A stretch of 57,902 bases of DNA from Pseudomonadota bacterium (GTDB lineage: Bacteria; Pseudomonadota; Alphaproteobacteria; Acetobacterales; Acetobacteraceae), in contig JAJXXT010000003.1 in assembly GCA_021780935.1 (NCBI GenBank), forward strand, positions 1-57,902, read 5' to 3'. The position numbers were made by a program, and so were the translations under genes. Below are positions 20,085-38,958 of the stretch, piece by piece. Positions within the stretch are counted from its first letter, which is position 1, and every line of letters begins with the position of its first letter. The notes below the pieces were generated by a model. It saw only the letters and a program-made list of their open reading frames with translations. It did not search any database and was not told where the DNA came from.

Positions 20085-20363
20085 CTATGCCTGCGCCATG
20101 GGCTGCGACGAGCTCGCGGCCATCATCTGGCCGTTGCGCTCGATCACCGTCCAGGTCTTGCGCTTGCTGATCGGACGGCACTCCTCGATGCGGACGAGAT
20201 CACCGACCTGACAGATATTCGCCTCGTCATGCGCCGCGTATTTCTTCGAGCGGCGAATGAACTTCTTGTACAGCGGATGCATGACGCGACGATCGACAAG
20301 CACCGTCACGGTCTTGTCCATCTTGTCACTTGTCACCCGCCCGATGAGCACGCGCTTAGGCAT
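20085..20363 (-). CDS. rpsQ: 30S ribosomal protein S17
   Basis: 16S rRNA 5'-domain binder with an OB-fold. The 92 residues begin [20 protein letters not shown]. The signature [18 protein letters not shown] is followed by the conserved VIE. The C-terminal tail ([13 protein letters not shown]) is unremarkable. It is located between rpmC (14 bp upstream) and rplN. Confidence 0.96.
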   Translation of the reverse strand: MPKRVLIGRVTSDKMDKTVTVLVDRRVMHPLYKKFIRRSKKYAAHDEANICQVGDLVRIEECRPISKRKTWTVIERNGQMMAASSSQPMAQA

Positions 20364-20377
20364 CGTTCGTTATCCTC

Positions 20378-20590
20378 TCAGGCCGCTTGAGCGCGCTTGC
20401 GCTGGGCCATGATGGTCTTCACCCGCGCAATGTCGCGGCGCACCACGCGCACACGGCCCACGCCCTCGTTCTGTCCGGCGGCGCGCTGGAACCGCAGATT
20501 GAACTGCTCGCGCCGCAGCTCGAGCAGCAACGTCTCCAGCTCGTCGGGCGTCTTGGTCCGCAGCTCCGCGGGTTTGGTTTCCTTGGCCAT
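20378..20590 (-). CDS. rpmC: 50S ribosomal protein L29
   Basis: Small helical protein near the tunnel exit. The 70 residues show the L29 pattern TPDELETLLLELRREQFNLR and FQRAAGQNEGVGRVRVVRRD followed by IARVKT. It is 16 bp after rplP. Confidence 0.95.
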   Translation of the reverse strand: MAKETKPAELRTKTPDELETLLLELRREQFNLRFQRAAGQNEGVGRVRVVRRDIARVKTIMAQRKRAQAA

Positions 20591-20606
20591 CGCTTACCGT
20601 CTCCCG

Positions 20607-21023
20607 CTAACCGTCGCCGATCCGCGCCACGAACTTCGTGGCAATCGGCAGCTTCGCGGCACCGAGCGTAAGCGCCTCGCGCGCCAGCTCCGCACCCACG
20701 CCATCCACCTCGAACATGATCCGCCCCGGCTTCACGCGGCAGACCCAGAACTCGGGCGCACCCTTGCCGGAGCCCATGCGGACCTCGGCCGGCTTGCGTG
20801 ACACCGGCACGTCCGGAAAAATGCGGATCCACACCCGCCCGGTACGCTTCATCGCGCGCGTGATGGCACGGCGAGCGGCCTCAATCTGGCGCGCCGTCAC
20901 CCGCTCGGGCGCCAGCGCCTTGAGCCCATAGGTGCCAAAGTTCAGCGTCGTGCCGCCCTTGGCGTTGCCATGAATGCGGCCCTTGTGCGCCTTGCGGAAT
21001 TTTGTTCGTTTCGGTTGCAGCAT
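20607..21023 (-). CDS. rplP: 50S ribosomal protein L16
   Basis: Lies near the A-site and central protuberance. The 138 residues begin [20 protein letters not shown]; the family features [20 protein letters not shown] and [18 protein letters not shown] are present. It is 11 bp after rpsC. Confidence 0.97.
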   Translation of the reverse strand: MLQPKRTKFRKAHKGRIHGNAKGGTTLNFGTYGLKALAPERVTARQIEAARRAITRAMKRTGRVWIRIFPDVPVSRKPAEVRMGSGKGAPEFWVCRVKPGRIMFEVDGVGAELAREALTLGAAKLPIATKFVARIGDG

Positions 21024-21034
21024 GATCCGATCCC

Positions 21035-21712
21035 TCAGCGCTGCGGTGCTTGTTCGGCAGCGCGCTTATCGACCGCCAGCGGATCATGGGCGAGGATCTC
21101 GCCCTTGAAGACCCACACCTTCACGCCGCACGTGCCATAGGTCGTCTTGGCGGTGGCCACGCCGTAATCGACATCGGCACGCAATGTGTGCAGCGGCACC
21201 CGACCCTCGCGATACCACTCGACACGCGCGATCTCCGCACCGCCGAGGCGGCCTGCGCAGGTGATGCGGATGCCCTGCGCGCCAAGCCGCATCGCCGACT
21301 GCACCGCGCGTTTCATCGCGCGGCGGAACGCCACGCGCCGCTCAAGCTGCTGGGCGATGTTCTCGGCCACCAGCGTCGCATCGATCTCCGGCTTGCGGAT
21401 TTCGACAATGTTGAGCGCCACCTCGCCGCCGGCCTGCTTCTGCAGCTCGCGACGCAGCACCTCGATATCCTGGCCCTTCTTGCCGATCACCACGCCCGGA
21501 CGCGCGGCATAGATCGTCACCCGCGGCTTCTTCGCGGGACGCTCGATCACCACGCGGCTGACGCCCGCACCGGCAAGACGGCCACGCAGATGCTGGCGCA
21601 GCTTGATGTCGTCGTGCAGCAGCTTCGCGTAATCCGCCCCAGCAAACCAGCGGCTGTCCCAGGTCCGGTTGATACCGAGCCGCAGCCCAATCGGATTGAC
21701 CTTCTGGCCCAT
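21035..21712 (-). CDS. rpsC: 30S ribosomal protein S3
   Basis: Forms the mRNA entry pore with S4 and S5. The ATG at 21712 ([20 protein letters not shown]) gives 225 residues and follows the rplV stop after one base. The KH domain has its GxxG loop in [16 protein letters not shown], and the C-terminal S3 domain includes [20 protein letters not shown]. The open frame continues upstream into rplV but that portion is not S3-like. Confidence 0.97.
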   Translation of the reverse strand: MGQKVNPIGLRLGINRTWDSRWFAGADYAKLLHDDIKLRQHLRGRLAGAGVSRVVIERPAKKPRVTIYAARPGVVIGKKGQDIEVLRRELQKQAGGEVALNIVEIRKPEIDATLVAENIAQQLERRVAFRRAMKRAVQSAMRLGAQGIRITCAGRLGGAEIARVEWYREGRVPLHTLRADVDYGVATAKTTYGTCGVKVWVFKGEILAHDPLAVDKRAAEQAPQR

Positions 21713-21713
21713 G

Positions 21714-22115
21714 CTACGCGGCCTCCTTCTCGGTGGCGTCCTGCTGCGCGCGCTCGGCAACGATGATCTTGAGGTGGCTCACCCACTTCTCAATCCGCGA
21801 GGACCGCCCGCGGCCGCGGGCGTGGAAGCGTTTCATCACCACCGAGCGGCCAACTTCCGCACGCGATACAACCAGACGATCGACATCGAGCTGGTGATTG
21901 TTCTCGGCGTTGGCGATCGCACTCTCCAGCACCTTGCGCACATCCTGCGCGATCCGGCGCTTCGAGAATGTCAGCGTCGCCACCGCATCGGCGGCGGCCC
22001 GGTTGCGGATCAGCGCCGCCACCAGGTTCAGCTTGCGGGGGCTGACGCGGATGTTGCGCAGCACCGCCTGTGCCTCGGTGTCCGCGAGCATGCGGGGATG
22101 GTTGGGCTTGCTCAT
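21714..22115 (-). CDS. rplV: 50S ribosomal protein L22
   Basis: Lines the peptide exit tunnel with a long loop. The 133 residues include [20 protein letters not shown] near the N-terminus and the loop with [20 protein letters not shown]; this loop is the usual site of macrolide-resistance changes. It ends one base before the rpsC start. Confidence 0.96.
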   Translation of the reverse strand: MSKPNHPRMLADTEAQAVLRNIRVSPRKLNLVAALIRNRAAADAVATLTFSKRRIAQDVRKVLESAIANAENNHQLDVDRLVVSRAEVGRSVVMKRFHARGRGRSSRIEKWVSHLKIIVAERAQQDATEKEAA

Positions 22116-22116
22116 C

Positions 22117-22395
22117 TCAGCCTCGCTTCGCCTTCTTGTCGGCGCTGTGACCGGTGAACGTACGGGTCGGCGAGAACTCGCCGAACTTGTGCCCGACCAT
22201 GTTCTCGTTCACCTGCACCGGCAGAAACTTACGACCATTATAAACGCCGAACGTCAGCCCCACGAACTGCGGCAGAATGGTCGAGCGACGCGACCAGATC
22301 TTGATAATCTCGTTACGGCCGGAGGCGCGCGATGCCTCCGCCTTGCCGAGCAGATAGCCGTCCACGAACGGCCCTTTCCAGACGGAACGTGCCAT
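22117..22395 (-). CDS. rpsS: 30S ribosomal protein S19
   Basis: Head protein that contacts S13. The ATG at 22395 gives 92 residues beginning [20 protein letters not shown], with [20 protein letters not shown] and [19 protein letters not shown]. The open frame extends upstream, but that sequence is arginine-rich and overlaps rplB, so it is rejected. Confidence 0.97.
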   Translation of the reverse strand: MARSVWKGPFVDGYLLGKAEASRASGRNEIIKIWSRRSTILPQFVGLTFGVYNGRKFLPVQVNENMVGHKFGEFSPTRTFTGHSADKKAKRG

Positions 22396-22399
22396 CGGA

Positions 22400-23233
22400 T
22401 CAGCCCTTGCCCTTCTTGCGGCTGCGGATGATGAGTGCATCCGTCCGCTTGTTCGAACGTGTCTTGAAGCCCTTGGTCGGCTTGCCCCACGGCGTGACCG
22501 GGTGCCGACCGCCCGAGGTGCGGCCCTCACCACCACCATGCGGATGGTCAACCGGGTTCATCACCACACCGCGGTTATGCGGCCGGCGGCCCAGCCAGCG
22601 CTGGCGGCCAGCCTTGCCGATATGCTGGTTCGAGTTGTCGGGATTGGACACCGCACCGATGGTCGCGAGGCACTCACCGCGCACCAGTCGCAGCTCCCCG
22701 GACATCAGCTTGATCTGCGCGTAGCCGGCATCCTTACCCACGAGCTGAACATACTGCCCCGCGGCGCGCGCGATCTTCCCGCCCGCCTGCGGCTTCAGCT
22801 CAACGTTGTGGACAATGGTGCCGACCGGGATCGCCGCCAGCGGCATCGCGTTGCCGGGTTTGATGTCAGCGCGCTGCGCGGCCACCACGGCGTCGCCGGC
22901 CCGCAGCCGCTGCGGCGCGAGGATGTAGGCGAGCTCGCCATCGGCATACTTGATCAGCGCGATGAACGCCGAACGGTTCGGGTCGTATTCCAGACGCTCG
23001 ACCGTCGCCGGCACATCGAATTTCCGCCGCTTGAAATCGATGATGCGATAGCTGCGCTTGTGGCCACCGCCGCGAAAACGGCTGGTGATGTGGCCATGAT
23101 TGTTGCGCCCACCGGTCGAGCTCTTGCCCTCGGTGAGCCCCTTCACGGGCTTTCCCTTCCACAACTCGCTGCGGTCGATGAGGATCGTGCCGCGCAGCGA
23201 CGGAGTGACGGGGTTGAACTGTTTCAATGCCAT
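22400..23233 (-). CDS. rplB: 50S ribosomal protein L2
   Basis: Required for subunit joining and close to the peptidyl transferase centre. The 277 residues begin [20 protein letters not shown]. The conserved [19 protein letters not shown] lies near residue 45 and the C-terminal signature [20 protein letters not shown], with the functionally important histidine, is intact. It is located 4 bp before rpsS. Confidence 0.97.
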   Translation of the reverse strand: MALKQFNPVTPSLRGTILIDRSELWKGKPVKGLTEGKSSTGGRNNHGHITSRFRGGGHKRSYRIIDFKRRKFDVPATVERLEYDPNRSAFIALIKYADGELAYILAPQRLRAGDAVVAAQRADIKPGNAMPLAAIPVGTIVHNVELKPQAGGKIARAAGQYVQLVGKDAGYAQIKLMSGELRLVRGECLATIGAVSNPDNSNQHIGKAGRQRWLGRRPHNRGVVMNPVDHPHGGGEGRTSGGRHPVTPWGKPTKGFKTRSNKRTDALIIRSRKKGKG

Positions 23234-23246
23234 GCTACCCGCCCCC

Positions 23247-23576
23247 TCACGCTAGACCCGCGGTCAGATCGATGCTCTGTCCCGCCTTCAGCGTGACATA
23301 CGCCTTCTTGACGTCCGAGCGCCGGCCGGGCCGGTTGCGGAACCGCTTGGTCTTGCCTTTCGCGACGAGCGTGTTCACCGCCGTCACGTTGACGCCGAAC
23401 AGCCCCTCCACCGCCGCCTTGATCTCCGGCTTGGTGGCGCGCTGATCAACCTTGAACGCGTACTGCGAATGCTCGCCCATCATCGTCGCCTTCTCCGTGA
23501 TGAGCGGCGCGCGCAGGATCAGGAACATCGCCTCTCGCGAGAGTTTCGGCCCACGGGTCTTCGCTGGCTCGCTCAT
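23247..23576 (-). CDS. rplW: 50S ribosomal protein L23
   Basis: Docking site at the tunnel exit for trigger factor and SRP. The 109 residues include [20 protein letters not shown] and the C-terminal [20 protein letters not shown]. It overlaps rplD by 4 bp (23573-23576). Confidence 0.96.
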   Translation of the reverse strand: MSEPAKTRGPKLSREAMFLILRAPLITEKATMMGEHSQYAFKVDQRATKPEIKAAVEGLFGVNVTAVNTLVAKGKTKRFRNRPGRRSDVKKAYVTLKAGQSIDLTAGLA

Positions 23577-24190
23577 GCCAGGCGCTCCTTCAATCCCTCG
23601 ATGCCGGCGGTGGTCACCGCGAGCACGTCATGGGCGAGGATGTCATAGACATTGGCCCCGACCGTCGGCAGCACGTCCACACCCGGAATGTTACGGCTGG
23701 CGCGCAGGAACCCCGCATCCACCGTCCGATCAACAAACAGCGCCCCCGCAAGACCCAGCGCCGCAAGCTGCTTGACCAGGTCCTTCGTCTTGGCCCCGGC
23801 GACAGCATCGAGAACCACCAGCTTCCCCTCGGCGGCCTTCTGCGACAGCGCCGAGATCAGCCCGAGGCGGCGCACCTTCTTCGGCAGATCATAGCCATGA
23901 TCACGCACCACCGGGCCGTGCACCACACCACCGGTGCGGAACTGCGGCGAGCGCAGGCTTCCCTGGCGGGCGCTGCCGGTACCCTTCTGCTTGTAGGGCT
24001 TCTTCGTCGTGCCCTGAACCTCGCCCATGCCTTTGGTCTTGTGCGTGCCGGCACGGCGCCGGGCCTGCTGCCAATGCACCACCCGCGCCATGATGTCCGG
24101 GCGCGGCGTGGCGCCGAAAATCACCTCAGGCAACTCGATCGTGCCCGACGTCGCGTTGGCGAGCGTCTTGATCTCGACCTGCATCGTCAT
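23573..24190 (-). CDS. rplD: 50S ribosomal protein L4
   Basis: Tunnel-wall protein. The 205 residues have the extended-loop block [20 protein letters not shown] followed by [13 protein letters not shown]. In E. coli L4 regulates the S10 operon by binding its leader; no such leader was identified here. It overlaps rplC and rplW by 4 bp each, a tightly coupled trio. Confidence 0.96.
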   Translation of the reverse strand: MTMQVEIKTLANATSGTIELPEVIFGATPRPDIMARVVHWQQARRRAGTHKTKGMGEVQGTTKKPYKQKGTGSARQGSLRSPQFRTGGVVHGPVVRDHGYDLPKKVRRLGLISALSQKAAEGKLVVLDAVAGAKTKDLVKQLAALGLAGALFVDRTVDAGFLRASRNIPGVDVLPTVGANVYDILAHDVLAVTTAGIEGLKERLA

Positions 24191-24873
24191 GCTCCCGCCT
24201 CAACGAGGGCCGCCGGGTGCGGCAGACCCTCTGGCAGCTTCGCCTTCACCGCGTCGCGCACCAGCACCCACCCGCCTTCGGCGCCGGGCACCGCGCCCTT
24301 CACCATCAGCAGGCCGCGCTCGGCATCCACGCCCGCGATCTCGAGGTTGAGCGTGGTCACGCGCTCGACACCGAGATGGCCGGCCATTTTCTTGTTCTTG
24401 AAGGTCTTGCCAGGGTCCTGGCGGTTACCGGTCGAGCCATGCGAACGATGCGAGATCGAAACGCCATGGCTGGCTTCGAGACCGGCGAAATTCCATCGTT
24501 TCATCGCACCCGCGAAGCTCTTGCCCTTCGAGGTGCCGGTCACATCCACCTTCTGGCCGACGACGAAATGCGCCGCGGAGACGGTCGCCCCGGGTTCAAG
24601 CAGCGCGTCCGCGTCAACGCGGAACTCCGCGAGCTTCGCCTTCGGTTCCACCTTCGCCTTCGCGAAATGGCCCTTGTTGGACTTGGCGACGTTCTTGACC
24701 TTGGCGCGGCCCCAGCCGAGCTGCACGGCGTTATAGCCGTCCTTCTCCTGCGTGCGCGCCGCCACCACCTGCACCTGGTCGAGGTGCAGCACCGTCACCG
24801 GCACATGCGTGCCGTCATCCCTGAAAAGCCGGGTCATACCCAGCTTCTTTGCCAAAAGTCCTGTTCTCATCAT
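24187..24873 (-). CDS. rplC: 50S ribosomal protein L3
   Basis: Early 23S rRNA assembly protein. Starting at the ATG at 24873 gives [20 protein letters not shown] and 228 residues; the adjacent ATG at 24870 is equally possible. The open frame extends ten codons further to 24903, but that part is not L3-like. Family features are [20 protein letters not shown], and [20 protein letters not shown] with the glutamine that is methylated in E. coli L3. Confidence 0.95.
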   Translation of the reverse strand: MMRTGLLAKKLGMTRLFRDDGTHVPVTVLHLDQVQVVAARTQEKDGYNAVQLGWGRAKVKNVAKSNKGHFAKAKVEPKAKLAEFRVDADALLEPGATVSAAHFVVGQKVDVTGTSKGKSFAGAMKRWNFAGLEASHGVSISHRSHGSTGNRQDPGKTFKNKKMAGHLGVERVTTLNLEIAGVDAERGLLMVKGAVPGAEGGWVLVRDAVKAKLPEGLPHPAALVEAGA

Positions 24874-24977
24874 CCTCACCCCAGAGGAGCAGCCCCGGTG
24901 CATGCCGGGGTGGCTCTTAGGCCCAATATTCGATCACCGGCCCCTTTGCCCGAAGGCGGGGAGAGCCAGCAGGTTCC

Positions 24978-25286
24978 TCAGATCTTGATCTCGACGTCCA
25001 CACCGGCCGCGAGATCCAGCTTCATCAGCGCGTCCACCGTCTGCGGCGTCGGCTCGACGATATCGAGCAGACGACGATGGGTGCGGATTTCGAACTGCTC
25101 ACGGCTCTTCTTGTCGACATGCGGCGAGCGGTTGACCGTGAAGCGTTCGATATGCGTCGGCAGCGGAATGGGGCCACGCACCCGGGCACCGGTCCGTTTC
25201 GCCGTGTTGACGATGTCCTTGGTGCTGTTGTCGAGCACCCTGTGGTCATACGCCTTGAGGCGAATGCGGATATTCTGGTTGTCCAT
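24978..25286 (-). CDS. rpsJ: 30S ribosomal protein S10 (NusE)
   Basis: Head protein of the small subunit and, as NusE, part of the transcription antitermination complex and the NusG-mediated link between ribosome and polymerase. The 102 residues begin [20 protein letters not shown], with [20 protein letters not shown] and a C-terminal [14 protein letters not shown]. It follows tuf after 24 bp and precedes rplC by about 100 bp. Confidence 0.97.
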   Translation of the reverse strand: MDNQNIRIRLKAYDHRVLDNSTKDIVNTAKRTGARVRGPIPLPTHIERFTVNRSPHVDKKSREQFEIRTHRRLLDIVEPTPQTVDALMKLDLAAGVDVEIKI

Positions 25287-25310
25287 GATGGCGGCCCCGA
25301 TCCTCTTGGC

Positions 25311-26498
<1,188 letters not shown>

Positions 26499-26589
26499 CG
26501 TCTTCTCCGTGTCCGCCTGAAGCGGCGCTTGGGGATTATTGAACCGTCTCGCCAGCCTTCCGGCCGGCCCGTCCTACTGTCTCAGGGCC

Positions 26590-27066
26590 TTACCAGCGGT
26601 AGTGGCTGAAGGCCTTGTTGGCCTCGGCCATCCGATGGGTATCCTCGCGCTTCTTGACCGCCGAGCCTCGGTTGTTCACCGCATCCATCAACTCGTTGGA
26701 CAGCCGATCCTGCATCGTGTGCTCGCCGCGCTTACGGGCGGCGTCGATGATCCAGCGGATCGCCAGCGCCTGGCGGCGTTCGGCGCGAACCTCGACCGGC
26801 ACCTGGTAGGTGGCACCGCCGACGCGGCGGCTGCGCACCTCGACCGCCGGCTTCACGTTATCCAGCGCCTCGTGGAACAGCCGCACCGGGTCTGCCTGGC
26901 CACCGCCGCGCCGGCGCATCACATCGAGCGCGCCGTAGACGATGCCCTCCGCGGAGCTCTTCTTACCGTCATACATCAGCGCGTTCATGAAACGGCTGAT
27001 CACGACGTCGCCGAACTTGGCGTCCGGAAGAATCTCGCGCTTGACCGCGCGGTGCCTCCTGCTCAT
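26590..27066 (-). CDS. rpsG: 30S ribosomal protein S7
   Basis: 16S 3'-domain assembly initiator. The 158 residues start [20 protein letters not shown], include [20 protein letters not shown] and end with [13 protein letters not shown]. It is located 10 bp after rpsL and followed by tuf rather than fusA. Confidence 0.97.
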   Translation of the reverse strand: MSRRHRAVKREILPDAKFGDVVISRFMNALMYDGKKSSAEGIVYGALDVMRRRGGGQADPVRLFHEALDNVKPAVEVRSRRVGGATYQVPVEVRAERRQALAIRWIIDAARKRGEHTMQDRLSNELMDAVNNRGSAVKKREDTHRMAEANKAFSHYRW

Positions 27067-27076
27067 CTCGCTCTCC

Positions 27077-27448
27077 TCACTTCGGCCGCTTGGCGCCGTA
27101 GAGCGAACGCCGCTTGCGCCGCTTGGCGATGCCCTGCGTATCCAGCACGCCGCGCAGAATGTGGTAGCGCACGCCCGGCAGGTCCTTCACGCGCCCGCCG
27201 CGGATCAGCACCACCGAGTGCTCCTGCAGGTTGTGCCCCTCACCCGGAATGTAGCTGACGACCTCGTAGCCGTTGGTCAGACGCACCTTGGCGACCTTGC
27301 GCAGCGCCGAGTTCGGCTTCTTCGGCGTGGTGGTATAGACGCGCGTGCAGACGCCGCGCTTCTGCGGGCATCCCTGCAGCGCCGGCACCTTGTTACGCTT
27401 CGCCGCCGGCTCGCGCCCCTTGGCAATCAGCTGGTTGATCGTCGGCAT
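27077..27448 (-). CDS. rpsL: 30S ribosomal protein S12
   Basis: Decoding-centre protein. The 123 residues have the usual sequence [37 protein letters not shown] and [15 protein letters not shown]. The lysines of the TPKKPNS and RVKDLPG loops that are changed in streptomycin-resistant strains are wild type. It is the first gene of the rpsL-rpsG-tuf-S10 transcription unit. Confidence 0.98.
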   Translation of the reverse strand: MPTINQLIAKGREPAAKRNKVPALQGCPQKRGVCTRVYTTTPKKPNSALRKVAKVRLTNGYEVVSYIPGEGHNLQEHSVVLIRGGRVKDLPGVRYHILRGVLDTQGIAKRRKRRSLYGAKRPK

Positions 27449-27684
27449 ACGCCCCTGTCACTCCCGCGCTTCAATCGCTTTCGCGCATTCCTGTTGCCGT
27501 TCGTCCCAGGCACCGCCGTCTCGGCCCCAAGCAGGGCGCCCGCACGGGTTCGCACCCGGCGGGTGAGGCGAGCCAGCGGCCTTGGCTTCCCCCCTGGAAA
27601 CTCCTTGGGGAAGGCGGCGCCGCAAGCATGGGGGCCATCACGAAACGACGGCCGCGCCCTGGACGGGGACGGCCGAGAACGGCG

Positions 27685-27712
27685 AGGTATCCCACGCCCC
27701 CGGCCGCGTCAA
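27685..27712 (-). promoter_or_regulatory. candidate promoter for the rpsL-rpsG-tuf unit
   Basis: On the minus strand TTGACG (27707-27712), within CTTGACG, is followed after 16 bases by ATACCT (27685-27690). CTTGAC is the usual strong -35 element of alphaproteobacterial ribosomal promoters; the -10 match is weak. The position, just after the rpoC terminator hairpin and before the first gene of the next unit, supports it. Confidence 0.38.
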
Positions 27713-27721
27713 GCGTGAAAC

Positions 27722-27763
27722 CCATTAAACACAAAGGCCGGCGATGCGCCCACCGCCGGCCTT
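27722..27763 (-). terminator. intrinsic terminator after rpoC
   Basis: A perfect 10-bp stem (AAGGCCGGCG at 27734-27743 with CGCCGGCCTT at 27754-27763) encloses a 10-nt loop, 24 bp beyond the rpoC stop. On the minus strand it is followed by TTTGTGTTTAATGG, a T-rich tract. This fits a rho-independent terminator closing the rpoBC transcript. Confidence 0.65.
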
Positions 27764-27786
27764 CCATGCAAGGTCTCGAATGCTGC

Positions 27787-31956
<4,170 letters not shown>

Positions 31957-32036
31957 GCCGTCTTCCTTTCCAGGAAAGACCAGGGGCCATGCCCCTGGAC
32001 TCCACCGAAGGCCGCAAGGCCATCGGACATCATCAG

Positions 32037-36209
<4,173 letters not shown>

Positions 36210-36332
36210 GCCAGCTCCGGATCAGTCGTTGTCGCCCCGCGGGGCAGAATTTATGCGTCGTCCAGCCGTCTCGGGCACGACCCCTGCAAGGCCGCCCCAC
36301 TCCCGAAAGCGGTTCGCCGCAACCGAGATCGG

Positions 36333-36357
36333 GGCGGAGGTGGTTGCCACCTCCGCC
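36333..36357 (-). promoter_or_regulatory. 11-bp hairpin in the rplL-rpoB spacer
   Basis: GGCGGAGGTGG (36333-36343) and CCACCTCCGCC (36347-36357) form a perfect 11-bp stem with a 3-nt TTG loop in the 204-bp gap between rplL and rpoB. No T tract follows on the minus strand, so it is more likely an attenuator or an RNase III-type processing site than a full terminator. E. coli has both functions at this position. Confidence 0.5.
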
Positions 36358-36413
36358 CGCCATCCCGTCAGCACGGCATAACCGCGTCCGTCGTCGTCTC
36401 GTCAGCTCCCGTC

Positions 36414-36797
36414 CTACTTGATCTCGACGGTGGCGCCCTGCTCTTCGAGCACCTTCTTGATCTTCGCCGCCTCGTCCTTGTTCACGCCTTCCTTGACGGT
36501 CTTCGGCGCGCCCTCGACGAGATCCTTGGCCTCCTTGAGGCCGAGGCCGGTGATGGTGCGGATCTCCTTGATGACGTTGATCTTCTTGTCACCGGAGGTG
36601 GCCAGGATGACGGTGAACTCCGTCTGCTCCTCGGCCGCCGCCGCCGGCGCGGCAGCGCCTGCCGCCGGCGCCGCGGCGACCGCGACCGGTGCCGCGGCGG
36701 AGACGCCCCATTTCTCCTCAAGCATCTTCGCCAGTTCGGCGGCCTCGAGCACGGTCAGGCTCGAAAGCTCGTCCACGATCTTCGAAAGGTCAGCCAT
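36414..36797 (-). CDS. rplL: 50S ribosomal protein L7/L12
   Basis: Flexible stalk protein recruiting translation factors. The 127 residues have the N-terminal dimerisation helices ([20 protein letters not shown]), an alanine/proline hinge ([16 protein letters not shown]) and the C-terminal factor-binding domain [20 protein letters not shown] followed by [16 protein letters not shown]. It lies 76 bp after rplJ. Confidence 0.97.
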   Translation of the reverse strand: MADLSKIVDELSSLTVLEAAELAKMLEEKWGVSAAAPVAVAAAPAAGAAAPAAAAEEQTEFTVILATSGDKKINVIKEIRTITGLGLKEAKDLVEGAPKTVKEGVNKDEAAKIKKVLEEQGATVEIK

Positions 36798-36873
36798 TGT
36801 CGTATTCCTCTAGTTGTCGTCCGGTTGGGTCCGCCGCAAGCCCCACCGCGGGACAGGCGGCCATGTCGTTCGG

Positions 36874-37389
36874 CTAAGCCGCGTCGCGGCTGGAATGGGC
36901 CACCAGAAGCCTTGCGAGCTGTCCGCCCGGCGCCTGCATGAGCCCGGCCAGCTTGGTCGCCGGGGCGGCAATCAGCCCCACCAGCTTGGCACGCAGCGCA
37001 TCAAGCGACGGCAGCTCGGACAGCGCCTTGATCCCCGACGCATCCAGCGTCTGGGACCCGAGCGCTCCACCGAGCACCTCGAACTTCTCGTTCAGCCTGG
37101 CGAACTCGATGGCGGTCTTCGCCACCGCCACCGGGTCCTTCGACCACGCAAGCGCGGTCGGTCCGGTCAGCAGCGGCTGGATGCCCTCGAACTTGGTCCC
37201 CTCCAGCGCACGGGTGGCCAGCCGGTTTTTCGCGACCTTGTAATTCGCGCCAGCCGCTCGCATGCGCCGCCGCAGATCCGTCACCTCGGCGACCGTGAGC
37301 CCGCGGTTGCGGGTCACGACGACCATCGACGTATCGGCGAAGACACCGGCGAGGGAGGCGACGAACTCTCGCTTCTCCGTACGGTCCAA
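36874..37389 (-). CDS. rplJ: 50S ribosomal protein L10
   Basis: Anchors L12 dimers to 23S rRNA. The 171 residues begin MDRTEKREFVASLAGVFADT, include the RNA-binding block LRRRMRAAGANYKVAKNRLA and end in the helical L12-binding tail. A 276-bp spacer separates it from rplA, enough for an L10-binding leader RNA as known in E. coli, although I could not pick out a specific structure there. Confidence 0.96.
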   Translation of the reverse strand: MDRTEKREFVASLAGVFADTSMVVVTRNRGLTVAEVTDLRRRMRAAGANYKVAKNRLATRALEGTKFEGIQPLLTGPTALAWSKDPVAVAKTAIEFARLNEKFEVLGGALGSQTLDASGIKALSELPSLDALRAKLVGLIAAPATKLAGLMQAPGGQLARLLVAHSSRDAA

Positions 37390-37665
37390 AGCCCGTCTCC
37401 ATCGCTGGCCTGGCGCGTTTGGACCGCGCGAGGCCGGGTTGCACCAACGGGGCCGAAGCCCCGGTTCGCCTGCCCGTGAGCCGAACCCGGACGCCGCGAG
37501 GCGCAGGGCTCATCCCATCTCCCGGATGCGGGGCTTCCCCCATTATCCCGCCCCGAGGACGAACCACGGGGCAGGACAGCCGGTCTCGGACAGGTCGGGG
37601 GCTCGCGCCCCCTGCCGCCGGCGCCACGGTTCCGAGGAACCATGCCACCGGCGTATTCCGTTGCC

Positions 37666-38355
37666 TCAGCCGAGCGTCGCGATATCCACCCGCACGCCCG
37701 GCCCCATGGTCGAGGACAGCGCCACCTTCTGCAGATAATTGCCCTTCGCCCCGGCGGGCTTGGCCTTGATGATCGCGTCGGCGAAGGCGCGCGCGTTCTC
37801 CACCAGCTGCTCGGCCGGGAAGCTCGCCTTGCCGATGCCGGCATGCACGATCCCCGCCTTCTCGGCGCGGAACTCGACCTGGCCGGCCTTGGCCGCCGCG
37901 ATCGCACCCTTCACGTCCATGGTGACGGTGCCGAGCCGCGGGTTCGGCATCAGGCCGCGTGGGCCGAGAATTTTACCCAGCCTGCCGACCACACCCATCA
38001 TATCCGGGGTGGCGATGCAGCGGTCGAACGCGATCTCGCCAGCCTGCACCTTCTCGGCCAGATCGTCGGCGCCCACCACGTCGGCGCCGGCGGCCAGCGC
38101 CTCCTCGGCCTTGGCGCCGCGGGCGAACACGCCGATCCGCAGCGTCTTGCCGGTGCCATGCGGCAGGCCGACGAGGCCACGCACCATCTGGTCGGCGTGG
38201 CGCGGATCGATGCCGAGGTTCATCGCCATCTCGACGGTCTCGTCGAACTTGGCGCGGGCATTCTGCTTCACCAGCGTCACGGCCTCGGCCAGCGCGTAGG
38301 ATTTGGCGATATCGACGGTCTTGCGGGCGGCCGCGAGGCGTTTGTTGCCGGCCAT
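37666..38355 (-). CDS. rplA: 50S ribosomal protein L1
   Basis: L1-stalk protein at the E-site; represses its own mRNA in E. coli. The 229 residues begin [20 protein letters not shown], with the family core [20 protein letters not shown] and [16 protein letters not shown]. It is 2 bp after rplK. Confidence 0.97.
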   Translation of the reverse strand: MAGNKRLAAARKTVDIAKSYALAEAVTLVKQNARAKFDETVEMAMNLGIDPRHADQMVRGLVGLPHGTGKTLRIGVFARGAKAEEALAAGADVVGADDLAEKVQAGEIAFDRCIATPDMMGVVGRLGKILGPRGLMPNPRLGTVTMDVKGAIAAAKAGQVEFRAEKAGIVHAGIGKASFPAEQLVENARAFADAIIKAKPAGAKGNYLQKVALSSTMGPGVRVDIATLG

Positions 38356-38357
38356 GT

Positions 38358-38792
38358 TCAGCCCTCCACCACGGCAAGACCCATCGAACGGGCAGAGCCC
38401 GCCAGCATCCGCACCGCCGCCTCGATGTCGTTGGCGTTCATGTCGACCATCTTCTGGGTGGCGATTTCACGCAGTTGCGTGGTCGTGACGCTGCCCACCG
38501 TCGCGCCCTTGCCCGGGGTGGTCGAGCCCTTGTCCAGCTTCGCTGCCTTCTTGATGAAATAAGTGTTCGGCGGCGTCTTGGTGATGAAGCTGAAGGTGCG
38601 GTCACCATAGGCGGTGATCACCACCGGAATCGGCATCCCTGGCTCCATCGCCTGCGTCGCAGCGTTGAACTCCTTGACGAAGGCCATGATGTTCAGGCCG
38701 CGCTGGCCGAGGGCGGGGCCCACCGGCGGCGACGGATTGGCCTTGCCGGCCGGAATTTGCAGCTTGATGTAGCCGACAATTTTCTTTGCCAT
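38358..38792 (-). CDS. rplK: 50S ribosomal protein L11
   Basis: GTPase-centre protein. The ATG at 38792 ([20 protein letters not shown]) gives 144 residues. [20 protein letters not shown] and the C-terminal [13 protein letters not shown] are present. An upstream in-frame ATG at 38855 would add 21 non-conserved residues. It is the first gene of the rplKAJL-rpoBC unit here; nusG and secE, which normally precede it, are not found. Confidence 0.96.
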   Translation of the reverse strand: MAKKIVGYIKLQIPAGKANPSPPVGPALGQRGLNIMAFVKEFNAATQAMEPGMPIPVVITAYGDRTFSFITKTPPNTYFIKKAAKLDKGSTTPGKGATVGSVTTTQLREIATQKMVDMNANDIEAAVRMLAGSARSMGLAVVEG

Positions 38793-38958
38793 CGCACCCT
38801 CGTGTTGGCAGCCGTGGTCGAGGGACCGCGGTGCATGCGACCTGGGCGATGCCACGGGCCCATGGCATTGCCGAAGGGCCGCAGAACATCGCCCGGAGAT
38901 CTCCCGCGTTCCGGTTGAAGAGCGCCTGTTACTCCCGGTGCAGCCGGCTTGTCGAGTC

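Larger units (their letters stand above)
27449..27786. other. gene-free region between rpoC and rpsL
   Basis: A 338-bp stretch without a credible gene. It separates the rpoBC unit from the rpsL unit and holds a terminator-like hairpin next to rpoC and a candidate promoter for rpsL, listed separately. Between the promoter and rpsL there would be a leader of roughly 230 bases, GC-rich, in which I see no further clear structure. Confidence 0.6.

Noticed and set aside
24890..24915. CCCCGG...CCGGGG palindrome between rplC and rpsJ.
   Set aside because: Short stem in GC-rich DNA without a T tract; likely chance, and a terminator inside the S10 operon would be unexpected.
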